From positions 62,001 through 126,000 of the forward strand of contig NZ_LZMH01000031.1 of the NCBI RefSeq assembly GCF_001673635.1: 64,000 nucleotides of DNA, read 5' to 3'. Below are positions 17,191 through 26,276 of the stretch, one piece after another (the stretch's first letter is position 1; each line of letters starts with the position of its first letter). The notes beneath the pieces are model-generated. The model was given only the letters and a program-made list of their open reading frames with translations. It was not told the origin of the DNA and did no database searches. Source of the stretch: Mycobacterium asiaticum. GTDB taxonomy: Bacteria > Actinomycetota > Actinomycetes > Mycobacteriales > Mycobacteriaceae. The position numbers and the translations under genes were made by a program.

Positions 17191-18439
17191 CCTCGGCGCT
17201 ACCTACATCAAGGTCGCAGTCGTACGTCCCGACGACGGTATCGTCGGCGAGAGCAACTTCCCATTTCCCCCGTTCACGTCGCTCGAAGGGCCGTATCGCA
17301 CGGTCGAGCCAGCAAGGGTTCTGGCCGCGGTCGAGGCGGCCATTTCATCAGTAATGCCACTAGCCAGAAGCCCTGCGCGAATCCTGCTGAGCGGCCAGAT
17401 GCACGGCTGGACACTGACTGATGAGCGCAACGTTCCCCACCTGACGCTGGCCACCTTCCAAGATAACCGAGCCCTACTGCCGCACAACGGGATTCGCTAT
17501 GTGGACGAGCTGCGCGACGCGCAGCCGCCGGAAGTCTGGCATGCCGCCGGCAATGAGTTGCGGTCCGGTCTACCCGCAGCGGGCATCTACGCGACGGATC
17601 TCGCAGCGATCGACGGGCACCTCCGCGTGCATAGCCTACTGTCCTGGGTCGCTGCCGGACTGACCAGCGAAGCGGATTTCGTGCAGCACATCACCGACGC
17701 GGCCGCGTCCGGAATGTTCGACCTCAAAGCCGGATCGTGGTCCGAGCCCATCACCAAAGTTGTAGGAGGTGGACGACTTTCGTTGCCGCGGGCGACGTCG
17801 ACGCTCGACGTGGTCGGCGTCCACCGTTCATCGGGCGCTCTGGTTTTCACCCCGGTCGGTGACCAGCAGGCGGCGTTGCTGGGTGCCGGCATTGCGAAGG
17901 ACGTTACCGCTTTCAATATCTCCACCGGCGGACAGGTTGCCCGGCTCGCTTCCGAGCACGCCGGGAACCGCTGCCAGACCCGGCCGTACTTTGACGGGTT
18001 ACTGCTGCACACCAGAACCCACCTGCCAGCCGGGCGCGCACTCACGCATGGAGTCGCTTTGCTTTCGCGTGGTCGCGCCGACGACGAGGCATGGCGATGG
18101 GCCGCGGCGGCCGCCGCAACGCCCGGACGCCCCGAGCCTCTTAAAGCACATCCAAACTTCCACAGCGCCGCTGGTGGCGGCTGGTCGGGCATCACGGACG
18201 CACACAATCCCGAAGACATGCTGCGGGCGTTGGTTGCTGCCGTCGCAGCGACCTACGTCAACGGGGCCGCGGATGTCGGATTCCGAGCGACTGACGAGTT
18301 GCTGTTTTGCGGTGGAGTAGCCCAGCGTTTCACCCCGCTGCGCTCCGCAATCCAGTCGGGCCTGGATCGTCCGGCGAAAGTCGTGCCGGAAGGCGATATG
18401 GCTCTCCGCGGACTCGCCGTCCTTGCGGGTCGACTGTAA
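17162..18439 (+). CDS. FGGY-family carbohydrate kinase, sedoheptulokinase-like
   Basis: The 425-residue protein starts LLVDLGATYIKVAVV (phosphate-1 ATP loop of the ASKHA fold). It continues with LSGQMHGW, the GDQQAALLGAG motif with the presumed catalytic Asp, and STGGQVARLAS, then a C-terminal FCGGVAQR. The combination of LSGQMHG and GDQQAA is characteristic of the sedoheptulokinase branch, which phosphorylates sedoheptulose to sedoheptulose 7-phosphate. It begins 29 bases inside the cyclase gene. A kinase feeding a heptulose phosphate, or phosphorylating a cyclitol, next to a cyclase fits C7-cyclitol logic. Other seven- or six-carbon substrates remain possible, and length is slightly below the usual 450-500. 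Confidence 0.8.
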   Translation: MATRSSLLVDLGATYIKVAVVRPDDGIVGESNFPFPPFTSLEGPYRTVEPARVLAAVEAAISSVMPLARSPARILLSGQMHGWTLTDERNVPHLTLATFQDNRALLPHNGIRYVDELRDAQPPEVWHAAGNELRSGLPAAGIYATDLAAIDGHLRVHSLLSWVAAGLTSEADFVQHITDAAASGMFDLKAGSWSEPITKVVGGGRLSLPRATSTLDVVGVHRSSGALVFTPVGDQQAALLGAGIAKDVTAFNISTGGQVARLASEHAGNRCQTRPYFDGLLLHTRTHLPAGRALTHGVALLSRGRADDEAWRWAAAAAATPGRPEPLKAHPNFHSAAGGGWSGITDAHNPEDMLRALVAAVAATYVNGAADVGFRATDELLFCGGVAQRFTPLRSAIQSGLDRPAKVVPEGDMALRGLAVLAGRL

Positions 18440-18467
18440 GGATTGCCAACACCGGGATTAAATGTGA

Positions 18468-19511
18468 TCACGCACGACTAAGCACGCCACGGGCAGTGAT
18501 CTCGATCTGACTGTCAAGGGAAGCGCTCGCCAGGTCCCATGTCTGGCAACGGCATCGCCAATCATTGCCGTCGGAGTGGTACCTATCCGGCTCGCGAGGA
18601 TCGACCTCGTCGCGAGTTATGACGGCATCCGAGCGCAGGATCGCAGCGATGCGCGTAGCCAGCTCACTCATCTCCACCAACTCCCCTCCGCTATCGATCG
18701 TGGCCGGACCGATGCCGCCCTCGGCGAGCCCCAGAGCGAGCAGCTCTTCGGCGAGTACGTATCGGCGATACACCGGCTGGCGCGCAGTGATTCGGATTGC
18801 CCCTGACGCGGCAGCCTGGATCATCGATCCCAGTGCGTAGTTCTGTGGTTTCTGCATGTGGGCACCGGCGATGCTCCAGGCCCGCACTATGACGGGCACC
18901 GCCCCGCTCTCGGCGGCGGCTTGCGCCAAGCGGTGCTCGGCCTCGCGCTTAAGGTAGCCGTACGGGTTATCCTCGACTCGGCCGTCGAGAGCGTCGTGCG
19001 GGTGGACCGCCGCTCCGCTCGAGACGGTGAGCGAAAGACGTACATCGGGAAGCATGGTCGCGTAACAGAGGCGCTCGGTCAGGACGCGATTGATCGCGAC
19101 GTACTCGGCAAGTGGCATGCCGGCAACTCGGTCTCGGGTGAGAAACGCGCAGTCCAGCACAACAGTGGGCGCGAAAGCGGCTACGGCCCGGTCGTCCCAG
19201 ACCCGGCATTCGACCTCGCGGTTACCAACTCGGATGGTGCGGGCCTGACTTGCTAGGGCGAGAGTAGGAAGCTCTAGCGGGGCTAGTAAGTCCAGGGCGG
19301 TCCGCCCGAGCCAGCCCGACGCGCCAGTAATGAGGACGCGGTCGGTTCCAAGCGCATGCGCCGCGAGCGCGCGCGCGCTTTGACTCAGCAATTCAGTCAC
19401 GTCGCGGGCCAGAAACTCATAGAGGGAGCCTATGGCGACGGAGAGCTTCGAGTGCGTCCAACGCTCCGATGAAGCCCAAGTACGTTCCGTAGCCGCCAGC
19501 GACAAAGGCAC
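18468..19511 (-). CDS. NAD-dependent epimerase/dehydratase family protein
   Basis: The 347-residue product has the extended-SDR nucleotide motif TGASGWLGRTA at about residues 63-73, TVSSGAAVHP, and the catalytic pair in NPYGYLKREAE. About 60 residues precede the Rossmann fold, including a helical stretch (SLYEFLARDVTELLSQSARA). A GTG around residue 25 could be the real start. It converges with the FGGY kinase gene, leaving 28 bases between stops, and lies 20 bases downstream of the methyltransferase-GT2 fusion, so it probably belongs to the leftward run from 23390. It presumably modifies a nucleotide sugar; the reaction is unknown. Confidence 0.75.
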   Translation of the reverse strand: MPLSLAATERTWASSERWTHSKLSVAIGSLYEFLARDVTELLSQSARALAAHALGTDRVLITGASGWLGRTALDLLAPLELPTLALASQARTIRVGNREVECRVWDDRAVAAFAPTVVLDCAFLTRDRVAGMPLAEYVAINRVLTERLCYATMLPDVRLSLTVSSGAAVHPHDALDGRVEDNPYGYLKREAEHRLAQAAAESGAVPVIVRAWSIAGAHMQKPQNYALGSMIQAAASGAIRITARQPVYRRYVLAEELLALGLAEGGIGPATIDSGGELVEMSELATRIAAILRSDAVITRDEVDPREPDRYHSDGNDWRCRCQTWDLASASLDSQIEITARGVLSRA

Positions 19512-19531
19512 GCCCTTCCGGGTGCTACGAA

Positions 19532-21043
19532 CTATCTAATCCTCTTCGTCGTAAAAGCTGCGGCATCGCGTCGGCGTCGGCGCAGCAAAGCCATGGCCCC
19601 GGCTGACGCCAGCCCGCCGCTCGTCCATCGCAAAACTGGGCCTTTCATCGCGAGCCCATACCAATGCAGATACGAAGGAAGCCAACCCTTTAGATCGAAC
19701 TTGCTGGTGCCAGCAGTGCGGTCTTCCCAACTGCTCGCGACCTCATCAACGCGGTAGCCGAGCAAGTGCGCTTTCGTCGTGAGCTCCAGTCCCACTTCGA
19801 AGCCGCGAACGCTTTCTACCGCCACCTCTCGGAGGAAACGGCGGCTGTAGCCGCGGAAGTTCGTGGTGGCATCGTGGGTCGCCAGCCCACCCACATAATG
19901 CAGGCTGAGTCCGGCCGTCCGCGACATCAAAGTCTTCAGCCGCGGCCCTCCGCTTTGAGAGCCCCCGGGCATATACCGCGATCCGCTGACCACGTCCGCG
20001 CCTTCGTCCCGAATCTTGGCTGCCATCAATGGAATAACTGAGGGCGGGTCCGATAGGTCGGCCATGCTCGTGACGATCACATCCCCGCGCGCGGCGGCGA
20101 AGCCGGCAACCAAGGCGTTGGCAACGCCCTTGCCGAGGGAATTCCGCACGAGCCGTACCGTCGCCGGACGGTCGGGCATCGCTTCGATGGCCGGCAAAGT
20201 GGAGTCTTCGTCGAAGTCGTAGCAGACGATGAGCTCGTGGGGCATGTCGGCCAGAGTTGTGCTGAGCCGCCTGAGACAGATCTGTATGTTCTCCCCCTCG
20301 TTGTACACGGGGATCACCACACTGATGAGGCGGTCTTCGTCCGAGGCTGCGACCGGCTTCTGGGCTCGTATCAAAAATTGTTTGCCGAACAGCGGCCACG
20401 CTAGCCGCGAACGGAGATACAGCTGCACCAGGATCGGCGCTTGCGGCAGCGGGGAATACGTCGAGTACGGGAGAAAACGACCATAGGTGTCGACAATCTT
20501 GAACTGGTGGATGCCCAGCAACTCGGTCAGCGAACGGTCGCTGATCGGCACCAAGTGATCCCAGAAGTCCCAGTAGTCGCCTGCCACCAAGCGAATATTC
20601 GGCCCTAAGGCGATGAAGTGCCCGCCGGGCTTGAGCACTCGACTCACCTCGGCGATAGCGCGATCGACGGCGGATTTGTTCGGCAAGTGCTCGAGTACAT
20701 TGCTGGTGAAGACGACGTCGACCGATTCATCCTCGAGGAAACCGAGGTCCTCGGCTCGGCACTGGTGGAACTCGATCCCCTGTTCTAGGAGCTTGCGACT
20801 GTCCGGGTTGAGGTCGACGCCGATTCGCCGCGCAGCCTTGATGTGATTCAGGAATTCGCCGTAGCCGCAACCCAAATCGACCACGGCGTCACTACGTTTG
20901 ATCCACCCTTGAAAGAAGTCACGAACCAGAACACCCCACAGAGCTGACCGCGCCTCAAGGTTGTGGCCGAATCGCTGTCGGTAAAGCTGTTGTAGGTTGT
21001 TGCCGCCAGCGGCGAGCTGGTGATTCTTGCGACTAGCACCCAT
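19532..21043 (-). CDS. Bifunctional methyltransferase-GT2 glycosyltransferase fusion
   Basis: The 503-residue protein joins two catalytic modules. Residues 30-200 form a class I SAM methyltransferase: VVDLGCGYGEFLN (motif I), GVDLNPD, VVFTSNVLEHLPN and RVLKPGGHFIALGPN. Residues 235-450 form a GT2 domain: ISVVIPVYNEGENI, FDEDSTL, GKGVANALVAGFAAARGD, SMADLSDPP and the NFRGYSRRF loop. A short basic tail with a hydrophobic patch follows. The single polypeptide could couple transfer of a sugar to its methylation. It lies 5 bases downstream of the epimerase at 21049-22068 and is probably co-transcribed with it and with the UDP-glucose dehydrogenase. Donor and acceptor are not known. Confidence 0.85.
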   Translation of the reverse strand: MGASRKNHQLAAGGNNLQQLYRQRFGHNLEARSALWGVLVRDFFQGWIKRSDAVVDLGCGYGEFLNHIKAARRIGVDLNPDSRKLLEQGIEFHQCRAEDLGFLEDESVDVVFTSNVLEHLPNKSAVDRAIAEVSRVLKPGGHFIALGPNIRLVAGDYWDFWDHLVPISDRSLTELLGIHQFKIVDTYGRFLPYSTYSPLPQAPILVQLYLRSRLAWPLFGKQFLIRAQKPVAASDEDRLISVVIPVYNEGENIQICLRRLSTTLADMPHELIVCYDFDEDSTLPAIEAMPDRPATVRLVRNSLGKGVANALVAGFAAARGDVIVTSMADLSDPPSVIPLMAAKIRDEGADVVSGSRYMPGGSQSGGPRLKTLMSRTAGLSLHYVGGLATHDATTNFRGYSRRFLREVAVESVRGFEVGLELTTKAHLLGYRVDEVASSWEDRTAGTSKFDLKGWLPSYLHWYGLAMKGPVLRWTSGGLASAGAMALLRRRRRDAAAFTTKRIR

Positions 21044-21048
21044 ACAGG

Positions 21049-22068
21049 TCAGATAGTCCCAGCGTTGACGGCTTTGACAATCCAGGGGATAACTTCGTCG
21101 AGCATGGCATCGAGTGTGGTAGTCGCGGAGTAGCCGAGCACCTGCGTGGCCTTGTGGACATCCGGTGAACGCAGCTGGACGTCATGCTCGAATGGCGGGT
21201 CGCTTTCATAGCGGAACGGCACGCCGGGGCGCATCTTGCGCCAGATCACCTCCGCGAGTTCCACGACCGTCGTGGCTTCCGGAGTCGACAGGTTGAAATC
21301 GTCATTGAGTGCGGCCGGATGCTCCATGCAGGTGCGGATGCCCTTGGCTAGATCACCACCGTAGGTATAGTGCCTCACCTGCGTGCCGTCGCCGAGAATG
21401 TGCAGCGGATCCTGGCCCTTGGCGACCTTCTGCACCAGATCCGGTACCACGTGACTCATCGCCAGTTTTACGTTGCCACTGGGAATCTCGCGTCCACCCA
21501 GCGCGCGCTGCTCACCGGTTCCGACACAGTTGAACGGACGGATAATGGTGTAAGGCAAGCCGTACTGCTCGTAAGCGCCGTGCGCGAAGTACTCACAGGC
21601 CAACTTTTGGAACCCGTAAGTGCTTGTCGGAGGTGGACATTCGGTGATGTGCTTCTCCGGTGTGGGGAACACACTAGCGTTCTCAAACACCATGGATGAG
21701 CTGATCACGTTGATCTTCTTCAGCCATCCCTTTTTGTACGCGTAGATCGCCGCGTCGAAATGGGCTGCTGCGATCCTCTCGTTCTCAGCTAGCAGATCAT
21801 AGGCGTACTCATGGAAATAGGTGATGCCGCCGATACGGGCCGCGCTGGCCACCATTTGCTCACAGCCCTCGACCAGACGACACATCAGGTCAACGTCTTT
21901 TACATCACCCTCAACGAACTGATAGTTCGGATGATTGTCGTAGCTTTTCGCGACCGGGCCGTACTTCGAGTAGTTATCGATCCCGACCACCACGTGACCG
22001 GCCTGCAGCAATTCCTCGACCACATAGCCGTTGATGAAGCCGGCGCTGCCCGTAACCAGAACCTTCAC
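21049..22068 (-). CDS. NAD-dependent nucleotide-sugar epimerase (GalE-like)
   Basis: The 339-residue extended SDR begins MKVLVTGSAGFINGYVVEEL and carries the GIDNYSKYG loop, the EGDVKD segment, INVISSSMVFE with the catalytic Ser, and STYGFQKLACEYF with the catalytic Tyr and Lys. RPFNCVGTGEQ and GDGTQVRHYTYGGD are sugar-nucleotide binding elements. Its start overlaps the stop of the UDP-glucose dehydrogenase gene by ATGA, so the two are translationally coupled. That pairing suggests the epimerase acts on UDP-glucuronate or a derived UDP-sugar. Similar udgL-galE pairs are recalled from the M. marinum lipooligosaccharide locus. Confidence 0.85.
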   Translation of the reverse strand: MKVLVTGSAGFINGYVVEELLQAGHVVVGIDNYSKYGPVAKSYDNHPNYQFVEGDVKDVDLMCRLVEGCEQMVASAARIGGITYFHEYAYDLLAENERIAAAHFDAAIYAYKKGWLKKINVISSSMVFENASVFPTPEKHITECPPPTSTYGFQKLACEYFAHGAYEQYGLPYTIIRPFNCVGTGEQRALGGREIPSGNVKLAMSHVVPDLVQKVAKGQDPLHILGDGTQVRHYTYGGDLAKGIRTCMEHPAALNDDFNLSTPEATTVVELAEVIWRKMRPGVPFRYESDPPFEHDVQLRSPDVHKATQVLGYSATTTLDAMLDEVIPWIVKAVNAGTI

Positions 22069-23390
22069 CGGGCCGCAGCCCCCGAGCCCAGCGTGGCCAA
22101 TTCGGCGCCGTTCAAGGCGCTCTCCCCCAAGTCACTGACGTCCAAGCAGCCCCACACGTCCTCCACAATCTTGCCCCGCGGAACCTGCAAACCGCGGTAC
22201 TCGGAGTGCGGTACTCCCACCACCAGCACATCAGCGCGCTCCACGACAGTGTCCAGCGGGAGGTAATCCGGTCCATCCAGGAAGGGATCGTGGCGGATGA
22301 CTTCCTTGGCCTCCAGCATGAGCAGGTGCCGCAGTTTGAAGCTCAGCGAGTCACGTGTGTCATCGCAGTCAGCCTTGAACGTCATGCCGAGGATGCCAAC
22401 TGTCTTGTCACGCAGGTCAACTCGACGCTTGAGCATATTGACGATGAACTGCGGTTGGCCTTCGTTGATCAGCATGGCTGCATGCCCGAGCATGAAGTTG
22501 TTGTTGCTGAACGCCGCTAGCTGCATTGTGTCCTTCAACAGGCACGGCCCAGCCGCCAGCCCAGCTCTCGGTAGCGAGTCCACCCGGCTGTTCTTGAACG
22601 TCGCCGCGTGATGGACACGGTCGAAGTCCAGACCTGCCTCACGGCACAACAGATAAAACTGGTTCGCCACCGCGAATTGGATGTAGCGATAACCATTGCA
22701 GAACAGCTTGGCCAGCTCCGCCTCTTGCGGTTCCACCTCAATGATCTCGCTGGTGATCCGCGAGAACAGCTCGCGCACCACCCGCACGCCCTCCTCATCA
22801 AAACCGCTGATGATCTGAGGTATCACCCGTAACTCACGAATCGAATGCCCCTGCGCAATCCGCTCCGGGCAGAACGTCACGTGAACTCCAATCCCCCGTT
22901 CTCGCAACGAATCATGAACACGCTGGGTCAATCCCGGATACACCGTGCTACGCAACACCAGCGTCTGATCATCGCGGAAATACGGACTGATCTCCGTGAT
23001 TATCCGAAAGAACGTATGCGCCTGGGGAGTCAAGTACTCATCTACTGGCGTCCCCACCACACAAATCACCACGTCAGCATTGCGGACGATCCACGAATCC
23101 GTACTGGCCGCAAGACGACCCGTCGGCAACAAGCGCTTCAGGAGCTCCTCAGCACCGTTCTCAATAAACGGCATCTTGCCGGCCATGATGGTCTTCAACG
23201 CCGCGACATTGGTATCCAAGATGTCGACCGTATAGCCCACATCCGCTAACACCAATGCCAACGGCAACCCAACATGACCCGCACCACCTACGATGCAGAT
23301 CCGCTTTTCTGGCTGACCCGCCACGCGAACCGCCACCTCCCCTGATCGACCCGACGTCTCTCGCCCCGGGAGCACGCGCTCAGCCGCCAC
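22065..23390 (-). CDS. udgL: UDP-glucose/UDP-ManNAc 6-dehydrogenase family protein (UdgL-like)
   Basis: The 441-residue protein has the N-terminal dinucleotide motif GGAGHVGLPLALVLAD, the VVGTPVDE and RSTVYPGLTQ segments, and FCPERIAQGHSIRELRVIP. The catalytic Cys and Lys-Asp lie in GPCLLKDT. The C-terminal domain has GMTFKADCDDTRDS. These are the signatures of the UDP-glucose/GDP-mannose dehydrogenase family, which performs a two-step oxidation of C6-OH to carboxylate. A GTG-started form about 18-20 residues shorter is possible. The first gene of the leftward run 18468-23390, it would supply UDP-glucuronate or a similar uronic acid. A truncated paralogue of its N-terminus lies 1.8 kb upstream. 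The gene symbol is by analogy with M. marinum and tentative. Confidence 0.85.
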   Translation of the reverse strand: MAAERVLPGRETSGRSGEVAVRVAGQPEKRICIVGGAGHVGLPLALVLADVGYTVDILDTNVAALKTIMAGKMPFIENGAEELLKRLLPTGRLAASTDSWIVRNADVVICVVGTPVDEYLTPQAHTFFRIITEISPYFRDDQTLVLRSTVYPGLTQRVHDSLRERGIGVHVTFCPERIAQGHSIRELRVIPQIISGFDEEGVRVVRELFSRITSEIIEVEPQEAELAKLFCNGYRYIQFAVANQFYLLCREAGLDFDRVHHAATFKNSRVDSLPRAGLAAGPCLLKDTMQLAAFSNNNFMLGHAAMLINEGQPQFIVNMLKRRVDLRDKTVGILGMTFKADCDDTRDSLSFKLRHLLMLEAKEVIRHDPFLDGPDYLPLDTVVERADVLVVGVPHSEYRGLQVPRGKIVEDVWGCLDVSDLGESALNGAELATLGSGAAAR

Positions 23391-23637
23391 CGCCCAGGGA
23401 GATAACTTCCTTGGGACGAGCGTACGAAATTTCCGGTCGCCCTACCGGCGTTTCCGCCGATTATTCAGCTGGATCTTCAGGTGTGTGTTGTTGCCGCAGG
23501 TGGGGCGTACCCGAGAACGTAACCATCAATACCTCCAGACCAGCGCCCGGGAAGTCAGAACACCCGGCTTCAACCCAACAGCACAGCAGCCCGCAGGTCC
23601 AGGTGAAGTAGCAGGCCGGGCGAGACTGGTCCAGGGA

Positions 23638-25200
23638 TCACCCGGCGCGGGCTTGGCCACTAATGATTTTCCACAAACCTGGTGCCGGTCCTGGGATCAC
23701 CGAGTACCCGGGAGGCAGGTACTTCACAATTTCGAGGCGGAGGTTGCAGGTAAATACGTACCGGTAGTCGTTGACGTTGATCCCCGCCCATACCTGGTCA
23801 ACCTTACTTGGAAACGGAAGCAGCCAGTCCGGAAGCATCAACCCCCGCCGATCGGCGTAATAAAGAATTGTGGGATCCCAGTCGCAGCCCATCACCACAA
23901 TCAAGTCGTCGGGGCTGGTGACAGCCTTCATATGTTGCGCATCCAGGTCAGGCGCGGGCGCCATTGCCCACTGCAATGGGTTGTACATAAGGACAGCTGA
24001 GCCGATCACGACGAGCGCGGTCGCGGCGGCTGCAAAGACCTCCGTATCCGGCTGCACTCGTCGAGCTAGCGCGACGATCCCTATCCCGACGGCGGCGACG
24101 ATCGCTGGGTAGACAGCGATGAGATAGTAGCTGTGTGTGAAGTAGAGGTTCAGCAGTAGCAGTGGTGCGAATAGTGTAGTCGCAAGCCATCCGGCGCGGC
24201 GGAAACGCTCGAGTTTTGTTGGGGCCCACTTGATACCGAGGATTGCGAAGACCACCCCCAGAAAAAGCGGTCCTGCGATCTCCAAACCGATCCTGGCGAG
24301 TGCCGGCATGTAGGCGATCGGATCCAGCCTTTGCTGAAGAGTTCCGAAGTTCCAATCTTGCAGTTCTCCGCTGGTCAAGTACTGCGCAACCGGGTTGTGG
24401 ACCTTGATGGCGTCAGCGTGATGAGCCCATGCGAGTCCCAGCGCCAAACCCGGCACTGGCCCGGCCAGCAACCCTACAAACATCCGGCGCCACGACCGAT
24501 TCGCTGAGTATGCCGACGCAGCCGAAACCACCACGAGCACACACCAAGCCGGTGGAGTGGTCGTCTTTACGAGGAAGGCCAGCCATGCGCTGATCGAACC
24601 AAGAAGCAGCCCGATACTTGAACGGTTGCGAAACCACGAGTCAAGGCCGAGAACCATTCCGAGCGAAAATGCAACAGAGGGGAAGTCGACGAGCGCGGAT
24701 GCGCCCCATGCTAATCCGTACGGCGAAAACTCAAAAAGCGCTAGCACCACGAGCGTGGTGAGCTTTCCGTGCCACCGGTAAACCAGCACGGCTAGCAGGC
24801 ACGCCGACGCCTGGAAACCCACGAGCCCTACGATGCGCATCGCCGAGTCAGGACCCACACCTATGCGAATCAGCAACGCCGCCATCGCCTGCGCAAGGGG
24901 AAACTCCATCGGCACGTCGGCGTTCGGGCCGAACACAGGCAAAGGGGTGTGCAGCAGGTCGATACCTTGACGGGCGAATTCTAGTGCCGCGTAGGTTGTC
25001 TGGGTTTGCCGGAACTCATGCATCTCGTTGAGGCGGTGCGACAGCTGCGGGATACGAATCAACGTTCCGACAAGGATCAACGCCGTTAACCACCCGACAA
25101 ACGGATCCACCGATCGGTAGATATGACTCGTCAAAGCACGGACTGCTCGGCTGCTCCTGGGTGCCGTTTCTAGCCGGCTCAGCATGAAAGATGTGAGCAC
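23638..25200 (-). CDS. GT39/ArnT-like GT-C membrane glycosyltransferase
   Basis: The 520-residue protein has about ten to twelve membrane helices. The first extracytoplasmic loop contains NEMHEFRQTQTTYAALEFA, the hallmark of a dolichyl/polyprenyl-phosphate-sugar glycosyltransferase family (PMT_2/GT39-like) in which acidic residues coordinate the donor. A soluble C-terminal domain begins near residue 420 with DLDAQHMKAVTSPDD and ends close to the stop. Such proteins use a polyprenyl-phosphate sugar made by GT2 enzymes such as that at 8456-9379. The gene sits alone between the udgL start (247 bases of spacer) and a dehydrogenase remnant. The sugar and acceptor are unknown. Confidence 0.8.
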   Translation of the reverse strand: MLTSFMLSRLETAPRSSRAVRALTSHIYRSVDPFVGWLTALILVGTLIRIPQLSHRLNEMHEFRQTQTTYAALEFARQGIDLLHTPLPVFGPNADVPMEFPLAQAMAALLIRIGVGPDSAMRIVGLVGFQASACLLAVLVYRWHGKLTTLVVLALFEFSPYGLAWGASALVDFPSVAFSLGMVLGLDSWFRNRSSIGLLLGSISAWLAFLVKTTTPPAWCVLVVVSAASAYSANRSWRRMFVGLLAGPVPGLALGLAWAHHADAIKVHNPVAQYLTSGELQDWNFGTLQQRLDPIAYMPALARIGLEIAGPLFLGVVFAILGIKWAPTKLERFRRAGWLATTLFAPLLLLNLYFTHSYYLIAVYPAIVAAVGIGIVALARRVQPDTEVFAAAATALVVIGSAVLMYNPLQWAMAPAPDLDAQHMKAVTSPDDLIVVMGCDWDPTILYYADRRGLMLPDWLLPFPSKVDQVWAGINVNDYRYVFTCNLRLEIVKYLPPGYSVIPGPAPGLWKIISGQARAG

Positions 25201-25204
25201 TTGG

Positions 25205-25477
25205 TCATCCCGCTGCAGGCCAGATCAATGCTAGAAGACTGCCCCACGAGTCCCTGGTCACCGAGATCCAACCACAAGGCGGCAGTCGCTCAGGCAGCTC
25301 TTCGGCGCCATTCTTGATGAACGGCACGTCGCCCGCCATCACGAATTTCAACTGGGTTGCGTTGGTATCCAGGACTTCGGCGGGGAATCCTCTGTCCGCA
25401 AGCACCAGCGCCAGCGGCAGACCGACGTGTCCGGCACCGCTAATGATGCACATGCGTTCAATGGCTCGAGTTGTCAT
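25205..25477 (-). pseudogene. Truncated duplicate of the UDP-glucose dehydrogenase N-terminus
   Basis: From an ATG at 25477 the frame reads MTTRAIERMCIISGAGHVG and continues with PLALVLADRGFPAEVLDTN and PFIKNGAEELPERLP. This is clearly homologous to the first 95 residues of the intact dehydrogenase at 22065-23390 (GGAGHVGLPLALVLAD, PFIENGAEELLKRLL). After TRDSW the similarity stops and the frame ends 12 residues later at 25205, directly beside the start of the GT39-like gene. The catalytic and C-terminal domains are absent, so no enzyme can be made. A gene duplication followed by deletion is the simplest explanation. The 310 bases upstream to 25787 hold no other recognised gene. Confidence 0.85.
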
Positions 25478-25787
25478 GAGACAGCCGTCTTCCCCCGCGT
25501 CTTTCCCAAACCGCGCACAGGGTGTCAGCACACATCTTCCCCACCCTGAGACTTGGCCCGAGTGGAGCGTACGAGCTCCTGTGACCGCACGCAGGGTATT
25601 TGCACAATTCACCTGCCGGTCTTGACCGAAATAGGGTCGCCGACTGCGCAAAGCCAGCAAATGTGAACGCACGTCACCCGCACGTCTGGCTGCTGAACAC
25701 GTACGGACGATGCTCGTCCAACCACCCTGCCGACGCAAATTCTCAGTTCCGGCAACACGCGGGCTCGAGAGGGGTAATTTATCGAGC

Positions 25788-26276
25788 ATGAGGCTCGTGG
25801 GGGGCGTCAGCGGCTACTGTGGCATGCCCACAATCGACAAGAGGTTGCGGTACGCCGCGGTGGCGCTCGCCTTCCTAACGATCGGCCAAGGACTCATCCA
25901 ACTTTTCGGCCTATGGTTTCACCACTACACCGCAGCGTCGTTTTTGGCATCAGCTATCGTCACGGTTCCAAACTTCCTGGCTAACAAGCGGTTCGTCTGG
26001 CGCGTTGGTGCGGGCCCCAACATGCGGAGACAAGCACTCGCGTTTTGGTTCGCCGTCATGTTGGCCGTGTCGTTGGCCACTTCTTTGACTTACCTAGTCG
26101 AGAAGGCCATGGTTGGCGAGGCGCGGCCAGTTAAAGGTGCAGTTGTGCTCCTGGTTCAGGTGCTCGGCTTCGGCGTAGTCTGGATCGGGCGGTACTTCCT
26201 GTTGGACCGCTGGTTTTCGACACCAGCCAACTACGGACAGGTACTTGAACGATCGTTGGTCCATCAGGCTTCTTGA
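25788..26276 (+). CDS. GtrA-like membrane protein
   Basis: The 162-residue protein shows four membrane helices and the GtrA signature region: PNFLANKRFVWRV follows the second helix, and the last helix ends RYFLLDRWF. GtrA-family proteins are small four-helix proteins linked to movement or use of polyprenyl-phosphate-linked sugars in polysaccharide synthesis. The ATG at 25788 is preceded by GAGAGGGG about a dozen bases upstream. The open frame extends to 25710 but those residues are basic and unlike GtrA. An ATG at 25824 is an alternative. It fits with the GT2 and GT-C enzymes that depend on polyprenyl-phosphate donors in the same island. Confidence 0.85.
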   Translation: MRLVGGVSGYCGMPTIDKRLRYAAVALAFLTIGQGLIQLFGLWFHHYTAASFLASAIVTVPNFLANKRFVWRVGAGPNMRRQALAFWFAVMLAVSLATSLTYLVEKAMVGEARPVKGAVVLLVQVLGFGVVWIGRYFLLDRWFSTPANYGQVLERSLVHQAS

